The position numbers were made by a program, and so were the translations under genes. Positions 1-8,540 of a DNA stretch of 64,000 nucleotides are shown in pieces (positions within the stretch are counted from its first letter, which is position 1; every line of letters starts with the position of its first letter). Below the pieces are notes generated by a model, which saw only the letters and a program-made list of their open reading frames with translations, was not told the DNA's origin and did not search any database. The stretch is from positions 124,001-188,000 of the forward strand of contig JAOSJX010000024.1 in assembly GCA_027493875.1 (NCBI GenBank), read 5' to 3'. The stretch comes from Deltaproteobacteria bacterium. Its GTDB lineage: Bacteria > Lernaellota > Lernaellaia > JACKCT01.

Positions 1-2
1 AT

Positions 3-212
3 AATGCGGACGAATTTACCGATGCCGACGTGGCCGAATGCGAGGCGGAAGTTTATGACGATTGCCCAGACGGCGCGGACGAATACGAAAATCCGCAATG
101 CTACCGATGGCTTTTAAGCTGTTCTGAGTGCGGCTGTCATGTTACCGATTGTTCGACAATGACAGGCGAGCCTAGCCAGTCGGAATGTCCCTACCTGCGC
201 GATGATGTCTGA
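3..212 (+). CDS. C-terminal part of an unknown Cys-rich acidic protein
   Basis: The reading frame is open from the first bases of the window to a TGA at 210-212, so this is probably the end of a gene that starts outside. The visible 69 residues are acidic and hold seven cysteines, including the spaced pairs CSECGC and CPY near the end, which suggests a small zinc-binding fold. I do not recognise the family. Nothing follows on the plus strand for 4 kb, and the next gene is convergent. The 160 bases between it and the ygiQ stop hold no feature I can see. Confidence 0.35.
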   Translation, partial: NADEFTDADVAECEAEVYDDCPDGADEYENPQCYRWLLSCSECGCHVTDCSTMTGEPSQSECPYLRDDV

Positions 213-374
213 TATTACGGACCGGCACTAATGAAAAACGAATAGGCAACGTAAATGTGTCCGGTAATTCGCGGCAAGCGCCCATTGAATCGCAACCGGC
301 AGCGCGAATTTTTGCCGAGATTTTCCGCATTCCGAGCGGCTGGTTTTTCGAGTTTTCCGACTCTTCCACGCGCG

Positions 375-2243
375 CTACGCGCCCTCGTCGCCCGGCCCTG
401 CCGCCGGAACGAGGCACCCCGGGCCGTCGCCAATCAAATCCGTGCGGCCGGCGACCGTCAGCGCCTCGCGCACGAAGCGCGCGTTGTCCGGCCGGCGGTA
501 TTGCAGAAGCGCGCGCTGGAGCTTTCGCTCGCGGTGGGCGAGCGGGCGGTAGACTTTTTCGTCCGTCAGCGGATCGACGCCGGTGTAATGCATGCACGCG
601 CTCGCCGTGCCCGGCATCGGCACGAAGTCCTGGATCTGCGTCGACTCGATGCCGCGCTCGCGCATGAATTGCGCGACCTCCAGCGCGTCCTCCATCGTCG
701 ATCCCGGATGCGACGCCATCACATACGGCACGATCTCCACGCCGCTTCGCCCCAGCTTTTTGAACGTCGCCACGCATTTGTCGAAAAACCGCGGCGTCTG
801 GTCCGCGGCGTACTTGCGCAGGCGCCGCATCACCGCGTCGCTCACGTGCATCGGCGCCGGCTTGAACATGCCCCCGGTAAAGCGCGAGAGGATCAGCAGG
901 AACAACTCCTCGCCGTCGGGATCGTTCTCGATCAGATCGTAGCGGAAGTTCGACGCGATAAACGCCTGCTTGACGCCGTCGATCTTCAGCGCTTCGCGCA
1001 GGAGATTCAGGTAAGGCCGCTGCGTGGTGTTGAGGTTGCGGCACGGTTCGGGATAGGTGCACGACGCGCGCGCGCAGGCGTCGCGGTTCGCCTCCTCGGC
1101 GCCGGGCTCCTGCTTGGCGCAGCGCGTTCCGTAGACGTTGCCCACCGGTCCGCCGATATTGCTCACCACGCCGCGGAAATAACGGAACTTGGACACAAGC
1201 CGCGCCTCGCCCAGCACGTTCCCCTCGCTCCGCGAGGTCACGAAACGCCCCTGGTGCGCGAAGATCGCGCAGAAGCTGCATCCGGCGTGACAGCCGCGGT
1301 GCGTCATCAGCGAAAATTTCACCGTCTCGAACGCCGGAATCGCGCCCTGTTTCTTGTAACGCGGATGCGGCGTGCGGACGAACGGCAGCTCGTAAACCGC
1401 GTCCAGCTCCTGCGTCGTCATCGGCGGCTGCGGCGGATTGACCACCAGCACGTGATCCGCGTAGCGCTGCGTCATCGGCTTGGCGTGCCAGGGATCGAAG
1501 TTGGACAGATCCGATTTGGCCATGCGCAGAAAGGCATCCTTGTCGCGCACGACGTCGTCGTAGTCCGGAAGATCGATGCGGTCCTTGCCGACGACTTTAT
1601 CGAGATGGTCCTCCGGCGCCGCGCGCCACGCGACGCCGCGGACGCCGCGGCATCCTTCGATCCCCGTACCGTGACGGAAACACTTGACGATGTCGCGCAC
1701 CGCTTTCTCGCCCTGGCCGTAGACGAGCAAATCCGCGCCCGAACCGGTGAGCGTGCCGGCGAGGACGGCGTCGTCGAAGTAGTCGTAGTGCGCCAGCCGC
1801 CGGAGGCCGGCCTCGATGCCGCCGAGGATCACCGGCGTTTCCGGAAACACCTGCTTCAACGCCTGGCCGTACACGACCACCGCGTGATCGGGGCGGCGCC
1901 CTGTCAGGCGTCCCGCGGAGTAGTTGTCGAATTTGCGCGGCCGTTTCGTGGGCGAATAATTGTTGATCATCGAATCGGCGCAGCCGGAGGTGACGCCGAA
2001 AAACATGCGCGGACGGCCGAGCTGGGAAAAATCCGTCAGGCGATTCGGGTTCGGCTGCGCGATCACGCCCACGCGCAGGCCGCACGATTCGAGCAGCCGC
2101 GCGATCACGGCCACGCCGTAGCTCGGATGATCGATGTACGCGTCGCCGGTGAGCATGATGACGTCGCATACGTCCCATCCCAGACGCTGCATTTCGTGCC
2201 GCGACATCGGCAGGAAAGACTTGCCGTCGCGTCCCATCGTCAT
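375..2243 (-). CDS. ygiQ: YgiQ family radical SAM protein
   Basis: A 622-residue radical SAM enzyme of the YgiQ/UPF0313 family, whose physiological reaction is not established. The start ATG at 2243 is chosen because the protein opens directly with the conserved block KSFLPMSRHEMQRLGWD; an upstream in-frame extension is Arg-rich and belongs to the overlapping thiD. The N-terminal YgiQ_N region, with GDAYIDHPSYG, is followed near residue 320 by the cluster-binding motif CHAGCSFC (CxxxCxxC type, ligating the [4Fe-4S]-SAM cluster) and a C-terminal region with PGTASACMHYTG. Length is somewhat shorter than the E. coli protein. The start overlaps the stop of thiD by four bases, so the two are translationally coupled. 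The frame is intact. Confidence 0.93.
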   Translation of the reverse strand: MTMGRDGKSFLPMSRHEMQRLGWDVCDVIMLTGDAYIDHPSYGVAVIARLLESCGLRVGVIAQPNPNRLTDFSQLGRPRMFFGVTSGCADSMINNYSPTKRPRKFDNYSAGRLTGRRPDHAVVVYGQALKQVFPETPVILGGIEAGLRRLAHYDYFDDAVLAGTLTGSGADLLVYGQGEKAVRDIVKCFRHGTGIEGCRGVRGVAWRAAPEDHLDKVVGKDRIDLPDYDDVVRDKDAFLRMAKSDLSNFDPWHAKPMTQRYADHVLVVNPPQPPMTTQELDAVYELPFVRTPHPRYKKQGAIPAFETVKFSLMTHRGCHAGCSFCAIFAHQGRFVTSRSEGNVLGEARLVSKFRYFRGVVSNIGGPVGNVYGTRCAKQEPGAEEANRDACARASCTYPEPCRNLNTTQRPYLNLLREALKIDGVKQAFIASNFRYDLIENDPDGEELFLLILSRFTGGMFKPAPMHVSDAVMRRLRKYAADQTPRFFDKCVATFKKLGRSGVEIVPYVMASHPGSTMEDALEVAQFMRERGIESTQIQDFVPMPGTASACMHYTGVDPLTDEKVYRPLAHRERKLQRALLQYRRPDNARFVREALTVAGRTDLIGDGPGCLVPAAGPGDEGA

Positions 2244-3095
2244 CGGTTTTCTCCCACGGCGTTCGCCCGCGGTCTCCGGATTTCCCAGACCGGCGGAATT
2301 TCCGGCAGCGCGACGCCTGCGGCATCCGACGGCCGGGCCCGGCGGATCGCTTCCGTGACGAATGCTTTCGCTTCGCGCGCCGCCTCGGCGATCGGCAAGC
2401 CGTGTCCCAGCCCGGCGGCCAGCGCCGACCCGAACATGCACCCGGTTCCGCGCACACCCGGCCCCGGAATTCTGTCGCCGTGAAGTTCATGCATGGTTTC
2501 GCCGTCGAAGACGAAATCGATGGGCGCCCCCCTCAGGTGCCCGCCTTTGAGGACGACCGCGCGCGCCGAGCCGCCGGAGTTCGTCGATCAAAGCGCGCGC
2601 GTCGTCGGAGCCGCCATCCGTCAGCCGGCGGGCCTCGTTCCTGTTCGGCGTGACGACCGTTGCGCGCGGTATCAGAAAACGTTTCAACGCATCGACGCCA
2701 TCGGGATCGAGAAGATCCGTTCCGGCACTGGCGCTTAAAACAGGGTCGAGAACGACGGGAACACCGGGAAGGCGGTCGAGCGTCTCCGCAAGAACGGCGA
2801 TCGTCGCGGCGTCGCCGGTCATGCCGATTTTTACGACGGCGACGGCGTGGCGCTCGGTGAGAATCTTCAGTTGATCGCGGAGGACGCGTGCGGACACCGG
2901 CGAGAACGCGTGTGCCCGGTCAAGGCTTTGCACGGTGAGCGATGTGGCGACGGCCGCCGGATGATAGCCGAACGCCGCAAAGACCCGCGCGTCGACGAGG
3001 ATCCCCGCGCCGCCCGAAGGATCGAGCCCTCCGGCGGCCAGAGCGATCGGCCCGAAGCCGTCGCGTCCTACGTCGCGCACCGTGTCCGGGGGCAA
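2240..3095 (-). CDS. thiD: Hydroxymethylpyrimidine/phosphomethylpyrimidine kinase, with a frameshift
   Basis: ThiD phosphorylates HMP and HMP-P in thiamine synthesis. The N-terminal half shows the ribokinase-fold signature AGGLDPSGGAGI and the segment VVLDPVLSASAGTDLL. The C-terminal half, in another frame, has the anion-hole motif GPGVRGTGCMFGSALAAGL with the catalytic-type GTGC. The frame is lost near 2558-2563 inside an alternating GC run; restoring two bases gives a continuous LRRLGARAVVLKGGH. This looks like a sequence error rather than gene death. The TTG start at 3095 is preferred because a strong GAGGGGAGCGGA ribosome site lies about seven bases upstream. ygiQ follows with a four-base overlap. 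No TPP riboswitch was recognised in the leader. Confidence 0.88.
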
Positions 3096-3172
3096 AATTC
3101 CGCTCCCCTCGCCGTGCGCCGATACACGGCGGCGGATCGAGCCCTTGTTAATAATGGTTCGGAATAATTTGA

Positions 3173-3245
3173 GATCGCGAAGCGATTTTTTTCAACGCGC
3201 GATGTCCCCCTGAAGGAGTCGGCTCCTTCACATCGCCCCTTTTTT
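3173..3245. other. Two adjacent hairpins between dus and thiD
   Basis: ATCGC (3174-3178) pairs with GCGAT (3182-3186) around GAA and is followed by a T-run to 3192. A longer two-part stem follows: GCGATGT (3199-3205) with ACATCGC (3230-3236), enclosing GAAGGAG (3212-3218) with CTCCTTC (3223-3229) around TCGG, then CCC and six T. Read on the plus strand both look like intrinsic terminators, yet no plus-strand gene ends here. On the minus strand the structures lie in the 222-base spacer downstream of dus and upstream of thiD, where they could act as leader or mRNA-processing structure. Role unknown. Confidence 0.5.
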
Positions 3246-3317
3246 AATCTTGAAAACGAGCGTAGGACAAAGGCGGTCCGATTGCAAGAAACGGGCGGAA
3301 AGATGGAGAACGAGCGG

Positions 3318-4358
3318 TCAGTTAAACGGCTTCCGCCGACGGCGGGCGGCCGATCTCGTATTCGTGGGCGCGCTCGAAAATTCGCCGGCGCGCGAAAGCA
3401 GCGCCTCCTCGGAGTTGAGCAGCGCCACGTCGCGGCGCAGGTCGTTCGCGCCGCGCAAACCCTTGCTGATCCAGATAAGGTGTTTGCGGATGTCCTTGAT
3501 CGCTTTTTGAAAACCGCGGAACTCCGACATCTCGCGCCAGAAGCGGAAAAAGATATCACGCTTCTCCATCGCGGTCGGCGCCGGCGGCGCCGCGCGCCCT
3601 TCCAACGCGGCCTTCACTTCGCGCACGAGCCAGGGATTCCCCAGCACGCCGCGCGCCAGCATCACGCCCGCGCATCCCGTCTGCCGCGCCATCGCGACGG
3701 CCTGATCGGCGCGCAGGATGCCGCCGTTGCCGATGATGGGGATCGACACCGCGTCGATGGCGTTGGTGATGTGATTCCAGTCCGGTGCGTCGCCATAAGA
3801 TTGCGAGCGGAACCGGCCGTGCACCGTCACGGCGTCCGCGCCCTCGTCTTCGGCGATGCGGCAGATCTCCGGGCCGTTGACGTGGTCCACATCCCAGCCC
3901 GCGCGAATCTTGACGGTCACGGGAACATCGGGCGCCGCCTTGCGGATCGCGCCGATGCACCGCCTCGCGAGTTCCGGTTCGCGCAGCAAACCGGATCCCG
4001 AACCCGAACCCGCCACGCGCCGCGTGGGACAACCCATGTTGAAATCGACGAGATTCGCGCCGAGCTCCACCGCGACCTTGGCGCCGACGGCGAGCGCGTC
4101 CGGCATGCTGCCGAAAAGTTGGATCGCATACGGAAATTCGTCGCGCTCCGTTTTCAGAATGCGCAGCGTCTTGACGTCGAACTTGCCCGCCTTCGCCGCG
4201 GCGAGCGCCGGACCCGCGACCATTTCGGTGTAGGTGATGTCCGCGCCGAATTCGCGGCATAGCCGACGGAACGGCAGGTCCGTCACGCCCACCATCGGCG
4301 AAACGCACACGCCCGTCCCCAGATCGAGCCCGCGGATTTTCAGTTTCGTCAACGTCAT
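3318..4358 (-). CDS. dusB: tRNA-dihydrouridine synthase
   Basis: A 346-residue FMN-dependent enzyme that reduces uridines in tRNA D-loops. The TIM-barrel N-terminus LGTGVCVSPMVGVTDLPFR, the active-site motif NMGCPTRRV with the proton-donor cysteine, the phosphate-binding IPIIGNGGI and the late GVMLARGVLGNPWLV are all present. The helical C-terminal domain is also intact. The start ATG at 4358 is chosen because the conserved barrel begins a few residues later; the longer open frame upstream is non-conserved. Assignment to the DusB subgroup rather than another Dus is by general similarity (ITYTEMV, GSGSGSGLL), so the symbol is probable. Upstream lies about 180 bp with no recognised signal before divergent mgtC. 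Confidence 0.92.
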   Translation of the reverse strand: MTLTKLKIRGLDLGTGVCVSPMVGVTDLPFRRLCREFGADITYTEMVAGPALAAAKAGKFDVKTLRILKTERDEFPYAIQLFGSMPDALAVGAKVAVELGANLVDFNMGCPTRRVAGSGSGSGLLREPELARRCIGAIRKAAPDVPVTVKIRAGWDVDHVNGPEICRIAEDEGADAVTVHGRFRSQSYGDAPDWNHITNAIDAVSIPIIGNGGILRADQAVAMARQTGCAGVMLARGVLGNPWLVREVKAALEGRAAPPAPTAMEKRDIFFRFWREMSEFRGFQKAIKDIRKHLIWISKGLRGANDLRRDVALLNSEEALLSRAGEFSSAPTNTRSAARRRRKPFN

Positions 4359-4538
4359 GCGCAAACCAAAACGCGGGGACCCCGCCCCGCAAAGACGCCT
4401 ATATATCAAATCCGCGGACAGCGCGCAAAAACCGCAGGCCCGCGACTGATCGCGCGCGTTCGGGGAAATTCCCGGTCGAAGGTCGACGCGCGCGACGTCT
4501 TGGCGGCGCGGCGGCGAAGTCGGTACACTAGAGGAATC

Positions 4539-5015
4539 ATGTTGGACCTCGCGCATCAGCCCTTTGCCGAGCCGGCCTTTTTGGCTGCGTGTGTTTATGG
4601 CCATTCTGTGCGGCGCCGCGCTCGGTCTCGAGCGCGAGGTGCACGAAAAACCCGCCGGCCTGCGGACAACGATGCTCATCTGCCTCGGCGCCGCGCTCTA
4701 CGCCATGTGCGGCGAGCTCCTCCAACCCGGCGAGGGCATGCCCCTCGACCGCGGGCGCATTCCCGCCCAGGTCGTCGCGGGCATCGGCTTTCTCGGCGCC
4801 GGCGTCATCCTTCATTACGGCGGCACCGTGCGCGGCCTGACCACCGCGGCTCTCATCTGGGTGTCCGCCGCCATCGGCGTCGTCATCGGCATCGGCTACC
4901 CGCTCACCGGCCTCGGCCTCACGGGAACCGTTATCGTCGCGCTGGTCGCGCTCGGCTGGATCGAAAAAATTACGTGGAGCGCGCGGTCAAACACAAAAAG
5001 AAAAACGGCCAATGA
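4539..5015 (+). CDS. MgtC/SapB family membrane protein, with two compensating frameshifts
   Basis: A small inner-membrane protein of the MgtC family, linked in other bacteria to magnesium and acid homeostasis. The conserved core ALGLEREVHEKPAGLRTTML is followed by several hydrophobic helices: LGAALYAM, VVAGIGFLGAGVIL and LTTAALIWVSAAIGV. The ATG at 4539 has GAGGAA just upstream and gives MLDLAHQPFAEPAF, but the core lies in another frame. An extra T in the T-run at 4580-4584 and a missing A in the A-run at 4965-4970 exactly restore one frame ending KHKKKNGQ. Two cancelling homopolymer indels strongly suggest sequencing error. The stop overlaps the start of the peroxiredoxin gene (ATGA). Confidence 0.82.
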   Translation: MLDLAHQPFAEPAFLAACVYGHSVRRRARSRARGARKTRRPADNDAHLPRRRALRHVRRAPPTRRGHAPRPRAHSRPGRRGHRLSRRRRHPSLRRHRARPDHRGSHLGVRRHRRRHRHRLPAHRPRPHGNRYRRAGRARLDRKNYVERAVKHKKKNGQ

Positions 5016-5670
5016 CGGCGCGTCTTCCGATCCCTGTTTTTCTGGCGGCGATGTTGGCGGCGGCGTGCGCCCGCGGTCCGGCGCCGAATCCGGACATGGA
5101 CGCCGCGTTCTGGCCCGACGCCCCGGAAAAAATCTGCCCCATCCTCGTCGGGTCGAAAATACCAAACGTCTCCGTCCGAACAATCGACGGCGACCCCTTC
5201 GCCCTCGGCGATGCCGTCCGCGGGCGCCTGACGGTTCTCATCTTTTACCGCGGCGGGTGGTGACCGTACTGCAATACCCAGCTCGGGCAGTTGGGCGAAC
5301 GCGAAGACGAATTTCTCAAACTCGGTTTCCGGATCCTCGCCGTCAGCCCGGATCGTCCGGAAAAGCTGAAGGAGAGCGTCGCAAAGAATAAAGTGAACTA
5401 CACGCTGCTCTCCGATAGCGACGTCGTCGCGGCGCGCGCGTTCGGCCTCGGATGGCGGATGGATGAGAAAATGCGGATTCTCTACAAAGGCTGGGGCCTC
5501 GATATCGAGGCCGACTCCGGACGCAAGCACCACGTCCTGCCCGTCCCGGCCGCCTTCATCGTGGACAAAAAGGCGTCGTCAGATTCTCGTACGTCAATGC
5601 GAATCACCGCGTGCGCGTGGACCCCGACATCCTGATGGCGGCGGCGGAATCGGTTGCGAGGAATCAGTAG
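5012..5670 (+). CDS. Peroxiredoxin-like lipoprotein, candidate selenoprotein (in-frame TGA at 5261-5263)
   Basis: An AhpC/TSA-type thiol peroxidase domain behind a lipoprotein signal peptide (PVFLAAMLAAAC, lipid cysteine near residue 20), so it should face the periplasm. The frame opened by ATG 5012 meets TGA at codon 84 and continues in the same frame on the other side: LIFYRGGW-[TGA]-PYCNTQL. Family members have RGGWCPYCN, so TGA sits exactly on the peroxidatic cysteine codon, as expected for selenocysteine in a UxxC motif. The downstream thioredoxin-fold segment FRILAVSPDRPEKL and the late VPAAFIVDKKG support function. A single missing G near 5575 shifts the tail; corrected, it ends ESVARNQ at 5670. 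It is translationally coupled to mgtC. A TGC-to-TGA sequence error is the alternative. Confidence 0.75.
5261..5291 (+). promoter_or_regulatory. Putative bacterial SECIS hairpin after the TGA
   Basis: Directly after the TGA, ACTG (5268-5271) can pair with CAGT (5288-5291) and CCC (5277-5279) with GGG (5285-5287), leaving the apical loop AGCTC (5280-5284) and a five-base bulge on the 5' side. The loop begins 16 nt after the UGA and has a G among its first two bases, which fits the loose bacterial SECIS model. The hairpin is short, so it supports but does not prove selenocysteine insertion. Confidence 0.45.
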
Positions 5671-6524
5671 CGGATGCGGTCTTCGGAGGGCGAGGCGCCG
5701 TCGGCGTGCGGTTCTTCGGGAAGCCGCGTGACCCAGCCGATGACGTCCGGGTAGTGGGGTTGCCATTGAAGGGCGCGCCGCGTCGCCTCGTTGGAGCAGG
5801 AGCGGCCGACCGGCCCGTGCTGCGCGGTGAAGATGCACAGCGGACGCCCCGCGAAACGCGGCGAGCGCGCGATGGCCTCGGTCAGTTCCTCGCGCGTCAC
5901 CGGCCGGCCGTCGCAACCGAGGTACACGGTGCCGCTTTGCGCTTCCTCGAGCGCTCGCACGCACAGCCCGGCCGCGTCCTCGTAATGGATCAGATTCACC
6001 AAACCGTCCGGCCGCGTGGGCAGCGTCCGCGAACGCATATACACCCGGTGCGGCCCGCGGTCTTCGTTGTACAGGCCGGCCAGCCGGACGACCGAACCGC
6101 CGGCGTCGAGCACCGTGTGCTCGGCGGCCAGGAGTTTTTCCGTACGTTCGTTGCGCCGGGTCGGCGACGTTTCCGTGATGACGCCGCCGTCGGGCGTATC
6201 GTAGACCGCGCTGCTGGACGTGAAGAGAAACGCGCCCTTGCCGCTCCACAGCGCCGCGGCCCGCGCCGCCTCCGCCGCGTAGTTCGGCGCGCCGGACGGC
6301 GGAACGCAGAACAAAACATTGGCGTGGGAAAACGGCAGCGTGTCGTCGCGAAGGCGGGGGATGACGCCGAAGTCCTCAAGGTCGGGATGATTGCGCCCGG
6401 TCCGGGTCTCGCCGGTCACCATGCTTCCGGGGTGCCGGGCCAGCCATTCCCTGGCCACGAGCAAACCGAGAGTGCCCGCCCCGATGATAAGAAGCTCGCT
6501 GCGCGTTCCGCGCGGATTCGCCAT
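5664..6524 (-). CDS. NAD(P)-dependent epimerase/dehydratase (SDR) family protein
   Basis: An intact 286-residue extended-SDR protein. The N-terminal Rossmann motif IGAGTLGLLVAREWL binds the dinucleotide; FTSSSAVYD carries the serine/tyrosine region typical of nucleoside-diphosphate-sugar epimerase relatives, and VVRLAGLYNEDRGP and LVNLIHYEDAAGL match the SDR a35/a93-like family (YeeZ-like). The substrate is unknown. ATG 6524 is chosen over an upstream in-frame codon because GGGGGAAGG precedes it. The gene ends convergently with the peroxiredoxin, overlapping it by seven bases. Confidence 0.85.
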   Translation of the reverse strand: MANPRGTRSELLIIGAGTLGLLVAREWLARHPGSMVTGETRTGRNHPDLEDFGVIPRLRDDTLPFSHANVLFCVPPSGAPNYAAEAARAAALWSGKGAFLFTSSSAVYDTPDGGVITETSPTRRNERTEKLLAAEHTVLDAGGSVVRLAGLYNEDRGPHRVYMRSRTLPTRPDGLVNLIHYEDAAGLCVRALEEAQSGTVYLGCDGRPVTREELTEAIARSPRFAGRPLCIFTAQHGPVGRSCSNEATRRALQWQPHYPDVIGWVTRLPEEPHADGASPSEDRIRY

Positions 6525-6672
6525 GGTTCCACCTTCCCCCGTCAGGTAATTTCTCACAAAACGGCGGTCTCGAAAAGGGGGGCCAATATGCCGCCCACGC
6601 CGGTCGCACGATCGGCCGAATTGGTGTAGGTTATTTTCCGTTGAAATTGCGATGTTTTCCGGAGGTTCGGCG

Positions 6673-7926
6673 ATGCGTGCGACGCGCGTGATTCGGGCTC
6701 TGGTCCTCGTGCTGACGATTCCCTTGGCCTGTGGCGGAGGGGACGATGACGCCGGCGATGATGACGACGACGCGCCGGTCGATGACGACGACGGCGCCGG
6801 CCCCGACGACGATGACGAACATCACGAGGACGACGACGAAGGACCGCGCATCCCGACGGACGACCCGGAAGCGCCCGGCCCCTTCGCGGCGGGGACTTCG
6901 ACGATCATTCTCGAGGATTCCGCGCGGGAACTATTCTGTGGCGACGGCCCGCGCAGCCTGATGACCGTGGTCTGGTACCCCGCCGATCCGGCCGCCGCCG
7001 GCGGCGAGGAGCTGACCGTCCGCGGCTTCTTCGGCGACCGCTGGGACGAGATCGCCGCGGCGATCCTGGACGGCGGCGGCGACCCGGACGACGAGTTCGC
7101 GGATTTGCCGGCCGGCGCCTACCGCGACGCGCCGCACGCCGATTTCTATCCTCTCGGCCTGATTCTTTTCTCCCACGGTTTTTCGGCGAACGGTTTTCAG
7201 AATTTCACGATGGCCGCGCATCTGGCGAGCCACGGCTACATCGTCGCGGCGCCGGATCACACCTGCAACTCGCGCGTGACGCTTTCCGAAACCGGCGTCG
7301 TCGAGGACACGATCGCCGACGCGCTCGTCACGATTTTCGAGCGCGTGGACGACCTGTCCTTTCTCATCGACGTTTTCACCGATCCGCAGACCTATCCCTT
7401 CGCCGAGCTCGTGGACCCGGAACGCATCGGCCTCGTCGGACACTCCTTCGGCGGCTGGTCGGTGACCGAGGCGGCGAAGGCGGACGGCCGCGTCCGCGCC
7501 TTCGTGCAGCTCGCGTCGTTCGGGCTCCCGGCGGTCGATCCGTCCTTCGACGCGGCGTCGATGTTCTTTTACGGTCGGCAGGACAAGTACATGCGTCCGT
7601 TTAAGGGGTGGCACAACCAGCTCATCGACCTCGTGCCCGCGCCGAAGTACGAGGCGGAGCTTTTCGACACCGGCCACTACGCGTTCTCGGACCTTTGCCG
7701 CTACAACCTCCGGCTGCAAAACGGCGGCAACGGCTGCGGCACGGAAACCCGTCTGAACGGCGAGGGAACCTTCACAAATCCGGACCACGACGACCTGCAC
7801 CGCGCGATGAACGCGTACATCACCGCGTTCTTCGGCAACGCGTTTTACGACGCGCACGCCTTTAAGACGTACCTCGCCGAAAATCACTTCACGGATTTGA
7901 TGACGTACGACGCGACGGCGGACTAG
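6673..7926 (+). CDS. Secreted lipoprotein alpha/beta hydrolase (PAF-acetylhydrolase/dienelactone hydrolase-like)
   Basis: A 417-residue lipoprotein. ATG 6673 has GGAGG at 6661-6665. The signal peptide ends in the lipobox IPLAC, followed by a linker of about 40 residues made largely of aspartate. The catalytic domain shows the oxyanion strand LILFSHGFSANG, the nucleophile elbow GLVGHSFGGWS and a late DTGHYAFSD that can supply the histidine; the overall order resembles platelet-activating-factor acetylhydrolase-like esterases. Substrate unknown. The acidic linker is shared by other lipoproteins in this window (23579 and 47054), which suggests a lineage-specific surface spacer. The gene is convergent with tpx across a period-7 repeat. 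Confidence 0.85.
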   Translation: MRATRVIRALVLVLTIPLACGGGDDDAGDDDDDAPVDDDDGAGPDDDDEHHEDDDEGPRIPTDDPEAPGPFAAGTSTIILEDSARELFCGDGPRSLMTVVWYPADPAAAGGEELTVRGFFGDRWDEIAAAILDGGGDPDDEFADLPAGAYRDAPHADFYPLGLILFSHGFSANGFQNFTMAAHLASHGYIVAAPDHTCNSRVTLSETGVVEDTIADALVTIFERVDDLSFLIDVFTDPQTYPFAELVDPERIGLVGHSFGGWSVTEAAKADGRVRAFVQLASFGLPAVDPSFDAASMFFYGRQDKYMRPFKGWHNQLIDLVPAPKYEAELFDTGHYAFSDLCRYNLRLQNGGNGCGTETRLNGEGTFTNPDHDDLHRAMNAYITAFFGNAFYDAHAFKTYLAENHFTDLMTYDATAD

Positions 7927-7942
7927 CGAACGGCCGAAGCGG

Positions 7943-8014
7943 GTTTTTGGTATTGGTTCTTGGTTCTTGGCTGCTGGCCGCGCGCCAAAAACCAAAAACG
8001 ACAAACCAAAAACC
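7943..8014. repeat. Period-7 repeat between convergent genes
   Basis: Heptamers of the form TCTTGGT/TATTGGT run to about 7978, then heptamers of the form CAAAAAC/GACAAAC continue to 8012. The two halves are roughly complementary (TTGG against CCAA), so the RNA could fold. It fills the gap between the hydrolase stop and the tpx stop. It shares the seven-base period with the arrays at 32878, 33482, 40466 and 56395. Confidence 0.6.
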
Positions 8015-8024
8015 GCCGGTGCGC

Positions 8025-8540
8025 TCAGCCGGCGGCGGCTTTGGCCGCGGCGATGGCCGCCGCGTAGTCCGGCTCTTCGGTGATCTCGGGGACGATCTGC
8101 TTGTACGCGATCTTGCCGTCCGGGCCGACCACGAACACGGCGCGCGCCAGCAGGTGAATCTCCTCGACGAGCACGCCCCAGTTTTGGCCGAACTCCGGGC
8201 CGCGGTAGGCCGACAGCGTTTGCACGCGGTCCACGCCCGCCGCGCCGCACCACCGCTTTTGGGCAAAGGGCAGATCGTGGCTGACGGTGAGCACCTGCAC
8301 GCCGTCGCCGAGCGCCGCGGCTTCTTCGTTAAAGCGCCGCGTCTCTTTGTCGCACACGCCGGTGTCCAGCGACGGCACCGTCGCCACCAGCAGCGTCTTG
8401 CCGGCGTAGTCGGAAAGCTTGGCGGGCTTCATGTCGTTCGTATACAGCGTAAAATCCGGCGCCGCGTCGCCGACGGAAACTTCGGTGCCCACCAGCGACA
8501 GCGCGTTGCCGCGCGACGTGACCGTCCCGATCTTACTCAT
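8025..8540 (-). CDS. tpx: Thiol peroxidase, atypical 2-Cys peroxiredoxin
   Basis: An intact 171-residue Tpx that reduces alkyl and hydrogen peroxides with thioredoxin. The peroxidatic site is VPSLDTGVCDKETRRFN and the resolving cysteine is in QKRWCGAAGV; VGDAAPDFTLYTNDM opens the fold. Length equals that of typical Tpx. The ATG at 8540 has AGGAGA upstream. It is cytoplasmic, unlike the lipoprotein peroxiredoxin at 5012, so the cell appears to have peroxide defence in two compartments. Confidence 0.95.
   Translation of the reverse strand: MSKIGTVTSRGNALSLVGTEVSVGDAAPDFTLYTNDMKPAKLSDYAGKTLLVATVPSLDTGVCDKETRRFNEEAAALGDGVQVLTVSHDLPFAQKRWCGAAGVDRVQTLSAYRGPEFGQNWGVLVEEIHLLARAVFVVGPDGKIAYKQIVPEITEEPDYAAAIAAAKAAAG

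Noticed and set aside
255..2483. 742-residue plus-strand open frame opposite ygiQ and thiD
   Set aside because: Its product is Arg/His/Ala-rich with no family features; it is the antisense shadow of conserved minus-strand genes in GC-rich DNA.
3096..3317. TPP riboswitch before thiD
   Set aside because: The conserved CUGAGA and ACC-type core sequences are not present on the minus strand.
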